A DNA stretch of 64,000 bases, from contig NZ_CP092535.1 in NCBI RefSeq assembly GCF_022437945.1, positions 2,976,001 through 3,040,000 of the forward strand. The letters run 5' to 3'. The notes below the pieces were generated by a model. That model ran no database searches. It was not told where the DNA came from and worked only from the letters and a program-made list of their open reading frames with translations. The translations under genes and the position numbers were made by a program. Of the stretch, positions 28,518 through 40,109 are shown piece by piece. How positions within the stretch are numbered: position 1 is the stretch's first letter; the number at the start of each line of letters is the position of its first letter. The DNA comes from Nocardioides sp. TF02-7 (GTDB lineage: Bacteria > Actinomycetota > Actinomycetes > Propionibacteriales > Nocardioidaceae).

Positions 28518-31123
28518 TCAGTCGGCGCCGGTGACCACGGGCGCGTCGGCGGAGGCCGGCTGGTAGGGCACGCCGAGCAGCCCGCGCTCGCGTCCTACCC
28601 GCAGGGCGTGGGCCCGGCGGGTGACGCCGAGCTTGCGGTAGACCGACGCGAGGTGGGTCTTGACGGTGTTCTCGGTGACGAAGAGCGCCCCGGCGATGTC
28701 GGCGTAGGAGCCGCCGAGCGCCAGCTGGTGGAGCACCTCCAGCTCGCGCGGGGGTGAGGGGCGCCGCGGACGGGGCCGGAAGGACCGGCCGCACCAGCGG
28801 CGTGCCGGGCACCCCCGTCGCCGGACCGCCTCGAGGGTCCGCCGCGCGAACGACCGCGAACCGCCCGGGCCGGCGTACGCCGCCAGTGCGGCGAGCAGCC
28901 CGGCGTCGGCGGGCAGGGCGCGAGCCAGGGTGCGGAGGTGGCCGTGGGTCGCGGCGGTCGCGAGCAGGCCCGGCAGCGCGCTGCGGCCGCGGGCCGCGTC
29001 ACCGGTGCGGAACATCAGGCCCACCCGGGTGGCCTCGAGCGCGGTGCGCGTGACCAGGTCGGCCGCCGGGTCCGGGAGTCGGTCGAGCGCCGCCAGCGCC
29101 CGGGCCGGGTCGTCGTCGCGGCCCGCGTCGACGAGGGCCGCCTCGACGTCGAGGCCGAGGTCGCGCAGCACCGCGGCCTCGCGGAGCGCCCCACGGTCGT
29201 CGCCGGTCTCGGAGGCCAGCCGGGCGCGGGCCCGGCTCGCGAGGCCCAGGACGTGGGGCGGCACCGGCGGGACCACGGCGGGTGGTGCGGCCAGCAGCCG
29301 GCCCGCGTCGTGCAGCCGCCCGGCCTCGATCAGCAGCTCGGCTCGCAGGAGCGTGCCGAGCGCGACCACGTCGGGCTCCGCGAGCCCGGTCGGAGCCGGC
29401 GCGGCCGCGGGGGGCGGCCGGTCCGATCGCCTCGAGCGACTCGAGCCGGGCCCAGGTGAGCGCCAGCCGGGCGCGGGCGACCGCCGCCTCGTCGGCGGCC
29501 CCCTCCTGCTCGGCGAGGTCGAGCGCCGCGGTGCTGTCGGCGCGCGCGGACTGCAGGGCACCGGTGACGGCGTCGAACGACGCGGCGAGCGCGAGCGCCC
29601 CCGCGACCAGCCGCGGCGTGCCGAGCGTGCGGGCCACCACCCCCGCCGCGCGGGCGCGCTCCGACGCCCGCGCCAGGTCGCCGCTCCACCCCTCGGCCGC
29701 GGCCAGCTCGAGGAGCGTGGCACAGGTGGCCGTCGACGAGAGCGACGCCGCGGCGGGGGAGCGGAGGAGTGCGTCGGTAGCCGCGACCGCGCCGGCGAGG
29801 TCGCCGCCGGCACAGCGGCCGCGCCACAGCGCGAGCTGGAGTCGCTCGGCGTCCGGGTCGCCGGGCGCCGGCTCCGGAGGATCCGGCGGTCCGCTCGGCT
29901 CCTCGAGCCGGTCGACGAGGTGGAGGGCGGCCCCGACGTCACCGGCCTGCCGGTGGCAGAGCGCCTCGAGCGCGACCAGCGCCGGGCGGCCGGCGCGGAC
30001 GACCGGCCCGAGGTGCCCCATCGCCTCGAGGACCACCGGAGCCCGCCCGGCCGCGAGCAGGTCGGCCCCCTCGGCCACCAGCGCCTCCGCGAGCAGGTCC
30101 TCGTCGGTGCTCAGGACGGCGTGCCGGAGCGTGCCGGCCGGGTCGTGGACCGCATGGGCGTACCGGGCGCCGCGGACGTGGGCCGCCCGCCGGTCGCCGT
30201 CGGGCTGCCCGCGCTGCCGCACCGCCTCCTGCAGCACCGGGTGCAGGCGCCAGGCGTCGTCGCCGGCGGTCGTCACGAGCAGGCCCTCGCCGGCCAGCCG
30301 CGCCAGCCGCTGCGGGGCGTCGGGGACCTCCGACAGGGCGACCGCCAGCTCGGCTGTGACGACCGGCTCGTCGCAGACGGCGACCAGCACCCGGCGGGTG
30401 GGGTCGGGAAGCCGGTCGAGCAGCTCTCCGAGGAGGTGGCTCAGCACCGGCGGGTCGGTCGGGTGCAGCGCCGGTCGCGGCCCGGGCGCCCCGCCGGGGC
30501 CGCCGGGGCCGTCGGGGTCGGGGTACGACGCCAGCTCGCGCGCGCCGAGCACGAGCACGGCCGCCCAGCCCTGGGCGCGCCGGCACAGGTGGGCGACCTC
30601 GTCGGGGTGCCCGCGCGGGGCGTGGGCCCGCACCAGCTGCTCGGCCTCCGCGTCGTCGAACGCGAGCCGTCCGGCCCGGACGACGGCCAGGCGCCCGGCG
30701 AGCTCGAGGGCGACGAGCGGGAGGCAGGGTTCGTGCCGGGCCAGGAGCACCAGGCGGGTGGTCGCTCCCCGGCCGGTCGAGGGCCGCTCCGACCGCGGCG
30801 ATCGCCGCCTCGTCGAGCAGGTGGGCGTCGTCGACGACGACGGTGCCGGGCTCCTGCAGGACGGCCGGCGGCGCAGCCGCGGGCGCGACTGCGCCCGGGG
30901 CGAACCAGCGGACCGCCTCGCCGGCCGCCCGGCGCTCCGCCGCCCAGCCCGCCGCGAGCGTCGTCTTCCCCGTGCCCGGCGGCGCGACGACGAGCGTGAG
31001 GTCGGCCCCGGTGTCGAGCAGGCGGGACACCCGGGGCCGGGGCACGAAGGTGGCTGGAAGCGCCGGCGGTTGCGCCGCCGGTGGGCCGAGCGGTCGGTGA
31101 CCTCGTTGCGGATCCTTGGGCAT
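28518..31123 (-). CDS. Large ATP-binding LuxR-family regulator (MalT-like; four frame breaks)
   Basis: About 867 residues from ATG 31123. The Walker A LVVAPPGTGKTTLAAGW is at residues 42-58, with TVVVDDAHLLDE as Walker B. A long helical-repeat (TPR-like) middle follows, and a C-terminal LuxR HTH (PRELEVLHQLALGGSYADIA, then GALFVTENTVKTHLASVYRK). This is the STAND/MalT plan, in which a bound ligand triggers ATP-dependent oligomerisation and promoter activation. Breaks lie near 30775, 29415, 28813 and 28750; the last two compensate each other and hide the text VPGTPLVRPVLPAPSAAPLT. It converges on the DUF1353 gene with a three-base gap. Inducer unknown. Confidence 0.85.
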
Positions 31124-31382
31124 GTCCGCCTCCCGTCGGCCACCCGGAATACGCCGCAGGCAGCACGCCGCACTGCCCGCCCCCCATCGTGGGCACCCGC
31201 GCCGACCCCGTCAACCGCGCACGCCGCTGCGACCGCCGCCTCCCCCGGAACGGGTGAGGCGACGGAGCGGAGCCTGCTCCAGCATTCCTTCTGTCCCGGC
31301 GACGGGTGCCACCGGTCGCTGCGCCGAGGCCCTGGGAGGTGCGGTGGGGGAGCGGGCGACCTGGCCGCACCGGGCACGCACG

Positions 31383-33006
31383 ATGGTGCGGGGGGCCGCG
31401 GTGCTCCCTGCCGGGGCGGTCGGCGCGCTGGCGCTGCTGTGCCTCTCGTTCACGCCGTCGCTGCTGCCCCGGACGCCGTTGATGCAGGGTGTCGTGAGCG
31501 GGCTGGCCGCGGCCGCCGGCTACGGCATCGGCGTCTTCCTCGCCTGGTGCTGGCGCGGGCTCCGCGACCGGCCGCGGCAGCCCTGGCCCGGCTGGGCCCG
31601 GTGGGTGCTGGCGATCGTGGGCCCGGTTGCCGTGCTCGTCGCGCTGGTGCTCGGGGCGCGGTGGCAGCACGAGGCGCACCGGCTCGCCGGCACCGACCCG
31701 ACGCCGGTGGCCTACGTGCTGCTCAGCCCGCTGGTCGCCGCGGTGGTGGCCGTCGCTGCCGTCGCGGTGGCGCGCGGGCTGCGCGCCGCCACCCGGGCGA
31801 CGGGCCGGCTCCTCGAGCGCCGGCTCAAGCCGTCGGTCGCGCGGGTGCTGGGCGTCGTGCTCGTCGTCGCGGCGCTCTGGGGGCTGCTCAGCGGCGTGGT
31901 CGCGGACGTGGCGCTGCGCGGCCTCGACGCGTCGTTCGCGGTCCGGGACGCCGCGACCCCGGCGGGGGCGGTCCGGCCGACGAGCCCGCTCCGGTCGGGC
32001 AGCGACGACTCGCTGGTCCCGTGGGACTCGCTCGGCCGGGGAGGGGCGCGCGTTCGTCTCCGGCGGGCCCGACGCGGACGAGATCGAGGACGTGACCGGC
32101 CGTCCGGCGCTCGAGCCGATCCGCGCCTACGCCGGGCTCGAGAGCGCCGAGGACGTCGAGGAGCGCGCAGCCCTGGCGGTCGCCGACCTCGAGCGCGCCG
32201 GCGGGCTCGACCGGCGCCGGCTCCTCGTCGTCACCACCACCGGCACCGGCTGGGTCGAGCCGAGCGCAGCCGCCGGGTTCGAGTACGTCGCCGACGGCGA
32301 CGCCGCGATCGTGTCGATCCAGTACTCGCACCTGCCGTCGTGGATGTCGTTCCTCGTCGACGCCGTCCGCGCCCGCGAGGCCGGCCGCACGCTCTTCGAC
32401 ACGGTCTACGAGCGGGTGTCGCAGCTGCCGCTCGACGAGCGGCCCGAGCTCTACGTGTTCGGCGAGAGCCTGGGGTCGTTCGGCGCCGAGGAGGCGTTCA
32501 GCGGCGAGTACGACCTCGCGAACCGGACCGCCGGCGCCCTGTTCGTGGGCCCGCCGAGCTTCAACCCGCTCTACCGCGGGTTCGTCGAGGACCGCGACCC
32601 CGGGTCGCCGGAGATCGAGCCGCGCTACCGCGAGGGACGCATCGTCCGGTTCACGACCCGCGCCGGCCGACCGGACGACGTGGGCCCCTGGACCCGCAGC
32701 CGGGTGCTCTACCTCCAGCACGCCTCCGACCCGGTGACCTGGTGGAGCCCCGACCTGCTGCTCAGCCGGCCCGACTGGCTGGAGGAGGAGCGCGGGTCCG
32801 ACGTCCCCGACAGCATGCGCTGGATCCCCCTGGTCACCTTCCTCCAGGTCTCCGCCGACCTGGCCGCCGCGTTCTCCACCCAGCCGGGACACGGGCACAA
32901 CTTCTCGGGCGAGCACGCGGCCGCGTGGGTCACCGTCATGCAGCCGGAGGGGTGGACGGCGGCGATGACCGACCGGCTCCGCGCGATGCTGCGGCGCGAG
33001 CCCTGA
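31383..33006 (+). CDS. Abhydrolase_9 family membrane alpha/beta-hydrolase (one frame break)
   Basis: About 540 residues from ATG 31383. The N-terminal 200 residues hold four to five transmembrane helices (Abhydrolase_9_N). The C-terminal domain is an alpha/beta-hydrolase with the nucleophile elbow LYVFGESLGSFGAEEAF (G-E-S-L-G) and the strand LLVVTTTGTGWVEP. A GGGG run near 32040 has one base too many; corrected, it reads WDSLGREGRAFVSGGPDADE. The catalytic His is probably in QPGHGHNFSGEHA. Actinobacteria commonly have this family; substrates are unknown, though lipid or cell-envelope esters are plausible. Confidence 0.87.
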
Positions 33007-33054
33007 CCGCGAGCCCGGACCGCGAGCCCTGACCGGGGGCGAGGGGGCTCGGCG

Positions 33055-33621
33055 TCAGGCCACCACCGGACCCGGCGCCGCTCCCGCGTCGCGGTCGTGC
33101 CGGCGTACCGCCACGGCGGCACCCACCAGCACCAGGCCCCACACGGCGGCGGTGAGGCCGAGCACGAAGGCGAGCGTGACCACGGAGCGCCCCGGGTTGA
33201 GGACGAACAGGAGGCCCAGCAGGACGTCGAGGGCGCCGCTCGCGAGGAGGCCGAGGCGCGCCTCAACGCCACGGCCGAGCGTGGCCGTCACCGCGTCGAG
33301 GACCCCGCGGGCGAGGAGCCACAGGCCGAGGACCCAGGTCAGGGTGACCGCCGTGACGCCCGGGCTCGCGACGGCGACGACGCCGACCAGCAGCGCGAGC
33401 ACCCCCATCACGGCGAGCACCAGCCGCGCCGCCCGGGGACCCGGCCGGCTCGCCTGCACCAGGTTGAGGACGCCGTCGGCGAGGGCCCACAGGCCCCAGA
33501 GCAGCGCCAGCACGACGGCCGTCGAGAGCGGGTAGGCCATCGCGACCACCCCGAACACCACCGCGACGCCGCCGCGGACGAGCAGGTGGTGCCACTCCTT
33601 GTCCAGGACCGACCAGGCCAT
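33055..33621 (-). CDS. HdeD/DUF308 family membrane protein
   Basis: 188 residues with six transmembrane helices arranged as three similar pairs (VVFGVVAMAYPLSTAVVLAL, then LLVGVVAVASPGVTAVTLTW and VLLGLLFVLNPGRSVVTLAF), the internal repeat typical of HdeD/DUF308. HdeD is linked to acid resistance in enterobacteria; the actinobacterial homologues have no known role. No frame break. It converges on the hydrolase gene. Confidence 0.88.
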   Translation of the reverse strand: MAWSVLDKEWHHLLVRGGVAVVFGVVAMAYPLSTAVVLALLWGLWALADGVLNLVQASRPGPRAARLVLAVMGVLALLVGVVAVASPGVTAVTLTWVLGLWLLARGVLDAVTATLGRGVEARLGLLASGALDVLLGLLFVLNPGRSVVTLAFVLGLTAAVWGLVLVGAAVAVRRHDRDAGAAPGPVVA

Positions 33622-33855
33622 GTCGTCCCCCCTCTCCGGGCTCCCGTCCGGGCCTCTGCCGGGCCCTGTTGAGGAGCCTAGGAGCGGCCACCGGCGGCGT
33701 GGTCCCCCGGCGCGGGTGACGTCGTGCCGGTGCCGCGGTCCGCACTGCCCGGCTCACCCGTTCCCGGTGAGTCGCCCGTCGACGCCGGGCCGTTAGCGTC
33801 GTCGGGCGTCGGGCGTCGTGGACCGGAGGCGGAGGGGCCGGGAGGAGAGGCAGTC

Positions 33856-35118
33856 ATGACCGAGCAGGACCGCTCCCCGAGCGCCGCCTACGGCGTCCAC
33901 TCCGAGGTCGGCGTGCTCCGCAAGGTGCTGGTCTGCGCACCCGGCCTGGCCCATCGGAGGCTGACGCCGACCAACAGCGACGAGCTGCTCTTCGACGACG
34001 TGCTGTGGGTCGAGAGCGCCCAGCGGGACCACGCCGACTTCGTGGCCACCCTGACCGGGCGCGGCGTCGAGGTCGTGGAGCTGCACGACGTGCTGGCCCG
34101 GACGATGGAGCAGCCCGGCGCCCGGGACTGGCTCCTCGACCGCAAGATCACCGCCAACCAGGTGGGCCTCGGGCTCGTCGACGACACCCGGGCCTTCCTC
34201 GAGGGGCTCCCTCCGGACCGGCTCGCCGAGTACCTGATCGGCGGGCTCGCCACCTCCGACCTCCCCGACGACTTCCGGTCGGGTTACGTCGCACTGGCCC
34301 GAGAGGCGACCGGTGCGCGGGAGTACCTGATGCCGCCGCTGCCCAACACTCTCTACACGCGCGACACCACCTGCTGGCTCTACGGCGGCGTCACGCTCAA
34401 CCCGCTGTACTGGCCGGCGCGGCACGACGAGACGCTGCTGATGAAGGCCGTCTACCGGTTCCACCCGGACTTCACCGGGGCGACGGTCTGGTGGGGCGAC
34501 CCGGAGCGCGACTGGGGCGAGGCGACCTTCGAGGGCGGCGACATCATGCCCGTCGGCAACGGCGTCGTGCTGATGGGCATGAGCGAGCGGACGTCGCGGC
34601 AGGCGATCACCCAGGTCGCGGCCGCCCTCTTCGCGGCCGGGGCGGCGCAGCACGTCGTGGTCGCCGGCATGCCCAAGCTGCGGGCCGCGATGCACCTCGA
34701 CACGGTCTTCACGTTCGTCGACCGGGACGTGGTGACGCTCTACCCGCGGATCATCGACGCCGTCCACACCTTCTCGCTGCGCCCCACCGACGCCGCCCCG
34801 GGCGTCGAGGTGGTCGACGAGGCGCCGAGCGCCTTCACCGACGTCGTCGCCAAGGCCCTCGGGCTCTCGGCCCTCCGGGTGATCGAGACCGCCGGCGACG
34901 TCTACGAGTCGGAGCGGCAGCAGTGGGACAGCGGCAACAACGCGGTCGCGGTGGAGCCCGGCGTCGTCTTCACCTACGACCGCAACACCCGCACCAACGA
35001 CCTGCTGCGCGAGGCCGGCATCGAGGTGCTCCCGATCGTGGGCGCCGAGCTCGGCCGGGGGCGCGGCGGCGGCCACTGCATGACCTGCCCGATCATCCGT
35101 GACCCGGTGGACCTGTGA
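33856..35118 (+). CDS. arcA: Arginine deiminase
   Basis: 420 residues from ATG 33856. Converts L-arginine to citrulline and ammonia, the first step of the ADI pathway. Guanidino-modifying enzyme features: [20 protein letters not shown] at the start; [20 protein letters not shown] with the substrate-binding Glu/Asp; the catalytic His in [16 protein letters not shown]; and the nucleophile Cys in [19 protein letters not shown] at about 409. Full length and intact. No arcB/arcC lies next to it, so it may serve ammonia production or arginine turnover instead of full fermentation. The stop overlaps the next start (TGATG). Confidence 0.95.
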   Translation: MTEQDRSPSAAYGVHSEVGVLRKVLVCAPGLAHRRLTPTNSDELLFDDVLWVESAQRDHADFVATLTGRGVEVVELHDVLARTMEQPGARDWLLDRKITANQVGLGLVDDTRAFLEGLPPDRLAEYLIGGLATSDLPDDFRSGYVALAREATGAREYLMPPLPNTLYTRDTTCWLYGGVTLNPLYWPARHDETLLMKAVYRFHPDFTGATVWWGDPERDWGEATFEGGDIMPVGNGVVLMGMSERTSRQAITQVAAALFAAGAAQHVVVAGMPKLRAAMHLDTVFTFVDRDVVTLYPRIIDAVHTFSLRPTDAAPGVEVVDEAPSAFTDVVAKALGLSALRVIETAGDVYESERQQWDSGNNAVAVEPGVVFTYDRNTRTNDLLREAGIEVLPIVGAELGRGRGGGHCMTCPIIRDPVDL

Positions 35119-35871
35119 TGCCGGTCCGACCGTCGTACGCCGGCCGGGCGCTGCCCGCCGCCCTCGCCGCGCTCGCGCTGGTGGTCGCGTCGTGCGGCGA
35201 CGAGGCCGACGGCGGCGGCGACGACCCGCCGGCGACCTCCGACAGCCCGCCGGCGGCGCCGGCCGGGACCTACGTCGCCGAGCAGGTCGAGGGGCACGAC
35301 CTGGTCGAGGGCACCACCCTGTCGCTGACGTTCGCCGACGGCGTGCTCGCGGTGCGGGCGGGCTGCAACACGATGACGGCGGGCTACCGAGACGACGGTG
35401 GCGAGCTGCGGTGGGACCGGGCGGTCGCGAGCACCCGGATGGCGTGCGACCCCGGTCTCGAGGAGCAGGACGACTGGCTGACCGGCCTGTTCACCGACGG
35501 GATGACGGTCGAGGACGACGACGCCGCCGACCTGGTGCTGACCTCCGGTGACGTCAGGATCGAGCTCCGGCGACAGGGCGACGACGCCGCCGGCACCGAG
35601 ACGTCCGGTCCGCGCGTGCGGCTCAACGGCCGGTCGGAGGCGGAGCCCGGCACCGTGGTCGTGCTCAGCGTGAGCAACCTCGGGACGGACCTCGACACCT
35701 ACCGGCTGACGGTCTCGCCGCCCGGGGCGGGACGGGTCGCGCCGCGGCACCTCACCGTGGAGCCGGGCCGCAGCGGCAAGGTGCGGGTGGGGGGTGCGGC
35801 GCACGCCGCTGACCGTCGAGGTCGAGAGCGCCGCCACCGGGCCGGGCGCCGACGCGTTCACCATCCGCTGA
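35118..35871 (+). CDS. META-domain lipoprotein (one frame break)
   Basis: About 250 residues from ATG 35118. A signal peptide ends in the lipobox VVASC with Cys at about 27, so the protein is lipid-anchored outside the membrane. Residues 50-150 fit a META domain: GTYVAEQVEGHDLVEGTTLS, FADGVLAVRAGCNTMTAGYR and STRMACDPGLEEQDDW. A GGGGGG run near 35795 has one G too many; corrected, it reads VRVGVRRTPLTVEVESAATG and ends at 35871. The role of META proteins is poorly known (heat-shock HslJ and motility factors). Confidence 0.85.
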
Positions 35872-35915
35872 CCGGGCGGTTCTGTTCCCCGTTCCGCCGC
35901 AGTAGGTTCGGCGAC

Positions 35916-37425
35916 GTGACCACCGAGACGGACCCGGCGCCGCCCGCCGGCGCCACCGAGACCTTCGACTCCCTCGACCCGGCCACCGGCGAGGTCGTCG
36001 GCACGCACCCCGTCCACGACGCGGCGTACGTGCGCGCCGCGGTCGAGCGGGCGCGCATCGAGGCCGCCTGGTGGGAGAGCCTCGGCTTCGACGGCCGCAA
36101 GGAGCGCCTCGGCGCGTGGCGGCGGCTGGTCGTCGAGCGGATGGCCGAGCTGGTCGCGCTGGTGCGCCGGGAGACCGGCAAGCCGCACGGCGACGCGACG
36201 CTCGAGGTCACCCTCGCGCTCGACCACCTCCACTGGGCCGCCGCCAACGCCGAGAAGGTCCTCCGGCGGCGCAGCGTGCCGTCCGGGCTGCTGATGGCCA
36301 ACCAGGCCGCCAGCGTGGCGTACCGGCCGCTGGGCGTCGTCGGCGTCATCGGGCCGTGGAACTACCCCGTGTTCACCCCGATGGGCTCGATCGCCTACGC
36401 CCTCGCGGCCGGCAACGCCGTCGTGTTCAAGCCGAGCGAGTACACCCCCGGTGTCGGCGCGTGGCTGGCCGCGACGTTCACCGAGGCAGTCGGCCGGCCC
36501 GTCCTGCAGGTCGTCACCGGCCACGGCGACACCGGGGCCGCGCTCTGCCGGGCCGGTGTGGGCAAGGTGGCGTTCACCGGCTCGCCCGCCACCGGCCGCC
36601 GGGTGATGGCGGCGTGCGCCGAGACCCTCACCCCGGTGCTGATCGAGGCCGGCGGCAAGGACCCGCTGATCGTCGACGAGGACGCCGACGTGGCGGCGGC
36701 CGCAGAGGCGGCGCTCTGGGGCGCCTGCTCCAACGCCGGCCAGACCTGCGCCGGCGTCGAGCGGGTCTACGTCCACGAACGCGTCCACGACGCCTTCCTC
36801 GACGAGCTCACCGCACAGGCGCGGCGCATCACCGCCGGCCCCGACGGGGCCGGTCGGCCCGATCACCATGCCGGGCCAGCGCGAGGTGATCCGGCGCCAC
36901 ATCGCCGACGCCCTCGCCCGCGGCGGCCGCGCCGTCGTCGGCGGCGTCGACGCGGTGGGGGAGCGCTACGTGCAGCCGACCGTGCTGGTCGACGTCCCCG
37001 ACGACTCGACCGCGGTGACCGAGGAGACCTTCGGTCCGACGGTCACCGTCACCAAGGTGCGCGACATGGACGAGGCGGTCGCCCGCGCCAACGCCACGTC
37101 GTACGGACTCGGCTCGACGGTCTTCGGCAAGGCGCGGGCGATGGAGGTCGCCGAGCGGCTGCGAGCCGGGATGACCGCGATCAACGGGGTGATCAGCTTC
37201 GCCGGGGTGCCCGCGCTGCCGTTCGGCGGCGTCGGCGACTCCGGCTTCGGCCGGATCCACGGGCCCGACGGGCTGAAGGAGTTCACCTACGCCCACGCGA
37301 TCGCCCGGCAGCGGTTCCGGCCCGCGCTGGCGCTGACCACCTTCCGCCGCACCGCCCGCACCGAGCGGGCGCTCACCGCGGTGGCCCGCACGCTCTACGG
37401 TCGCCGCGGGCGGTCGTCAGGCTGA
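35916..37425 (+). CDS. Aldehyde dehydrogenase (one frame break)
   Basis: About 502 residues from GTG 35916. NAD(P)+-dependent oxidation of an aldehyde to an acid. Motifs: VVGVIGPWNYPVFTPMGSIA and KPSEYTP in the cofactor domain; VAFTGSPATGRRVM; catalytic Glu in IEAGGKDPLIVDEDAD; catalytic Cys in NAGQTCAGVERVYV. The break near 36848 (one base too many) is closed by DGAVGPITMPGQREVIRRHI. The C-terminal extension beyond FTYAHAI has two basic helices, as in membrane-associated ALDHs. The stop codon is inside palindrome copy 3 (final residues RSSG). Confidence 0.92.
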
Positions 37426-37460
37426 GAGTGACCCAGGGGTCACCCTCACCCTGACGACCT
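37411..37460. terminator. 50-bp palindrome, copy 3 (likely bidirectional terminator)
   Basis: Left arm GGTCGTCAGGCTGAGAGTGA and right arm TCACCCTCACCCTGACGACC pair with one mismatch and one G-T wobble. It lies between convergent genes; the left arm contains the stop codon of the aldehyde dehydrogenase gene and the response-regulator stop is nine bases beyond it. Confidence 0.75.
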
Positions 37461-37468
37461 CGCCCCGC

Positions 37469-38117
37469 TCACCCGACGAGGCCGGTGTCGTAGGCGAAGA
37501 TCACCAGCTGGACGCGGTCGCGGACGCCGATCTTCTGGAGCAGGTGACCGACGTGGGTCTTGACGGTCGACTCGCTGAGGTAGAGCCGGCCGGCGATCTC
37601 GGCGTTGCTCTCCCCGTGGGCGACCAGGCGGAGCACCTCGGTCTCGCGGCCGCTGAGCCGCTCGGAGGCGGCGCAGCCGGTCGGGGTCGGCGCGGCGGCT
37701 GAGCTGGCGGTCGACCAGCCGCCGGGTGATCGTCGGCGACAACCGCAGGTCGCCGGCGTGGACGGCGCCGATCGCCTCGACCAGGTGCTGGCGGGGGAGG
37801 TCCTTGAGCAGGAAGCCGCTGGCGCCGAGCTGCAGCGCCCGGACGACCAGCTCGTCCTCGTCGAACGTGGTCAGCACGACGACCTTCGTGGGCGGGGGCT
37901 CGTCGGCGAGCAGCTGGCGGGTCGCCTCCAGCCCGTCCGTGCCCGGCATCCGGACGTCCATCAGGGTGACGTCGGGGCGCAGGTCGCGGGCCAGCCGCAC
38001 CGCCTCGTCGCCGTCGGCCGCCGTGCCGACCACGTCGAGGCCGTCCTGACGGGCGAGGATCGAGGCCAAGCCGTCGCGGATCAGCTCCTGGTCGTCGGCG
38101 ACCAGCACCCGGATCAC
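37469..38117 (-). CDS. NarL/LuxR-family response regulator (one frame break)
   Basis: About 215 residues from ATG 38117. Receiver domain with the acidic pair VADDQE (residues 6-11), phosphorylated Asp in [10 protein letters not shown] at about 54, Thr in VVLTTFDE and Lys in LLKDLP. A C-terminal LuxR HTH is recovered after removing one base near 37675: [20 protein letters not shown] and [17 protein letters not shown], ending AYDTGLVG. It overlaps the kinase gene by four bases and forms a two-component pair with it. Targets unknown. Confidence 0.92.
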
Positions 38118-39266
38118 GGGGCTGCTCCCTCACGCACGGGCACGGTCACCCGCACGCGGAACCCGGCGCCGTGCGGGCCCGCCTCGACGCGGCCGCCGTG
38201 GGCAGCGACGCGCTCCGCCATGCCGGCGAGGCCGTGGCCCCCGGACGGCAGCCCGGTGCCGAGGGCCGGTCCGGGGTCGGTGACGGTCAGCTCCACGTCG
38301 TCGCCGGAGGCCGCGATCGTCACGACCGCCTCCGCGGCGGCGCTGTGCTTGACCGTGTTGGTGAGCGCCTCTTGCACCACCCGGAACAGCTGGCGCCCGA
38401 CCTGCGCCGGCAGCCGCGCCGCGGCCACGTCGCCCCGGCGGCGTACGACGACGTCGAGGCCGGCGCCGCCCATCACCGCTGCGAGGGTCTCGAGGTCGGC
38501 CAGGCCCGGTTCACCGGCGGGAGCGTCGGCGTCGCGCAGCACGCGCACCATCGAGCGGAGGTCGGCCAGGCCGCGGCGGCCGGCCTCCTGCACCTCACGT
38601 GCGGCCGCCCGCGCCCGGGCGGGGTCGTCGGCGATCGCCTCCTCGCACGTCTCCGCCTGGACCACCGCGACCGTCAGGGTGTGCGCGACCACGTCGTGGA
38701 GGTCGCGGGCGAGCCGGATCCGCTCCCCGGCGACTGCCAGCCGGGTGGTGGCCTCCCGTTCCCGCTCGAGCGCCTCGTTGAGGCGGCGCAACGCGGCCGC
38801 CTGGTCGGCGAGCCGGCCGACGACGGCGCCGAGGCCGGCGGCCGCCGAGGTGTAGAAGAACGGGAAGACCAGCTCGGCGAGGTCCTCGGGCAGCGCCTCC
38901 CGCATCGCGGTCACGACGCCGACCAGCACCACGCCGACGCCCAGCACCGTCGTCCGGAGCGGGCCGGTCCGGCCGAGGGAGTACGTCGCCACCAGCACCG
39001 CGACGAACGAGCCGAAGGACAGGCTGCCGCCCAGCGCGTCCTGCACCGGCAGGGCGACGGCCACCAGTGCGGCGGCCGCCAGCGGACGCGCCCGGCGCAG
39101 CAGGAGCGGGAGGCCCAGCCCGAGCCCGGTGGCCGCCAGCGCCAGGTCGGACCCGGTCCACGGCTCCTCCAGACCGAGCCGGGTCTGCGACACGACGACC
39201 ACGAAGACGACCGGGCCCCAGAGCGCCGTGGTCTCCCCGCACCCACCGGTCGCGCGCCCACGTCAT
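38114..39266 (-). CDS. Sensor histidine kinase, HisKA_3/DesK-type (one frame break)
   Basis: About 383 residues from ATG 39266. Four to five transmembrane helices without a large periplasmic domain (residues 15-140) suggest sensing within the membrane. The phosphorylated His is in ERIRLARDLHDVVAHTLTV. The ATPase domain has FRVVQEALTNTVKHS and GHGLAGMAERV. The break near 39230 (one G too many) is closed by RWVRETTALWGPVVFVVVVS. It is transcribed ahead of its response regulator with an ATGA-type overlap. Confidence 0.9.
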
Positions 39267-39440
39267 GCCACGGAGCGTAGGGCCGCCCGTCGTACCTCGT
39301 GGTCGTTCTGAGGTACCGCGAGGACGGCACCGTGGTGCCGTCTCTCGAGCCCCTGCGACCGATGGCGCGGCGGCGTCGCCGTCGCAGGCTGGTGGCACCG
39401 CGGCGGCCGTGGAGGCCGTCGCCGACCTCGAGGAGGAGAC

Positions 39441-40062
39441 ATGGACACGTCGCTGGACACTTCCCGGGACACGCAGCCGGACACACCGCCGGGCCTGGTC
39501 CGCAGCGCCGGCCGGGCAGCGCTGGGCGGTGGGGTGCTCGGGCTGGTGTCGCTGGTGGTGGTGATCGCCGGCGAGACGCGGGACGGGAGCGGCTTCATGT
39601 CCACGACCGCGGCCGCGCTCGCCGGGTGGGCGGGTTTCGTCGCCGCGGCGCTCCTGGTGGTCGGCCTGATCGGGCTGGCGGTGCGCCACGCCGGCGTCCT
39701 CCCGGCCGCCGGGCGCGGGGCCCTCCTCCTCCTGGGGCTCGCGACCGCCCTGACCGTCGGGGCGTCCTCCACGCTGGCGCTCGTCGTGCCCACGCTGGCC
39801 GACCGGGCCCCCGACCTGGTCGAGGACCCGCCCACCGCGGTGCCGCCGACGTTCATCTTCAGCGGGCTGGTGATGGGGGGTCTGCGCGATCGTGCTCGCG
39901 GTGGCGCTGCGCCGCGCCGGGGTCGTGCCGACGACCCTCACCACGCTCCTGATCGTCGGTGGCGTGGTGACGATGGTGCCGCTGCCGTCGCGGTTCTTCC
40001 TGCTGTCGCTGGTCGTGGGGCTGCTCGCGCTCGCTCCGGAGCCGCAGAGGTCGTCAGGGTGA
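39441..40062 (+). CDS. Small polytopic membrane protein (one frame break)
   Basis: About 206 residues from ATG 39441 with about six hydrophobic segments (LGGGVLGLVSLVVVIAG, AGWAGFVAAALLVVGLIGLA, LLLLGLATALTVGASSTLAL and three more). A GGGGGG run near 39884 has one base too many; corrected, it reads SGLVMGVCAIVLAVALRRAG. It is divergent from the kinase gene and could be its target or input partner, but nothing in sequence proves it. The stop lies inside palindrome copy 4 and the protein ends RSSG, like the aldehyde dehydrogenase. Confidence 0.75.
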
Positions 40063-40097
40063 GAGTGACCCAGGGGTCACTCTCACCCTGACGACCT
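40048..40097. terminator. 50-bp palindrome, copy 4 (perfect; likely bidirectional terminator)
   Basis: AGGTCGTCAGGGTGAGAGTG plus ACCC is followed by AG and by the exact 24-base complement, a perfect stem with a two-base gap. It lies between convergent genes and carries the plus-strand stop codon in its left arm (40060-40062). Confidence 0.78.
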
Positions 40098-40109
40098 GGC
40101 CGCGGTGCC

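Noticed and set aside
28518..31123. LuxR-type regulator as several separate genes
   Set aside because: Walker A, repeat region and HTH follow in order as in MalT-like proteins, and each join is explained by a one-base change.
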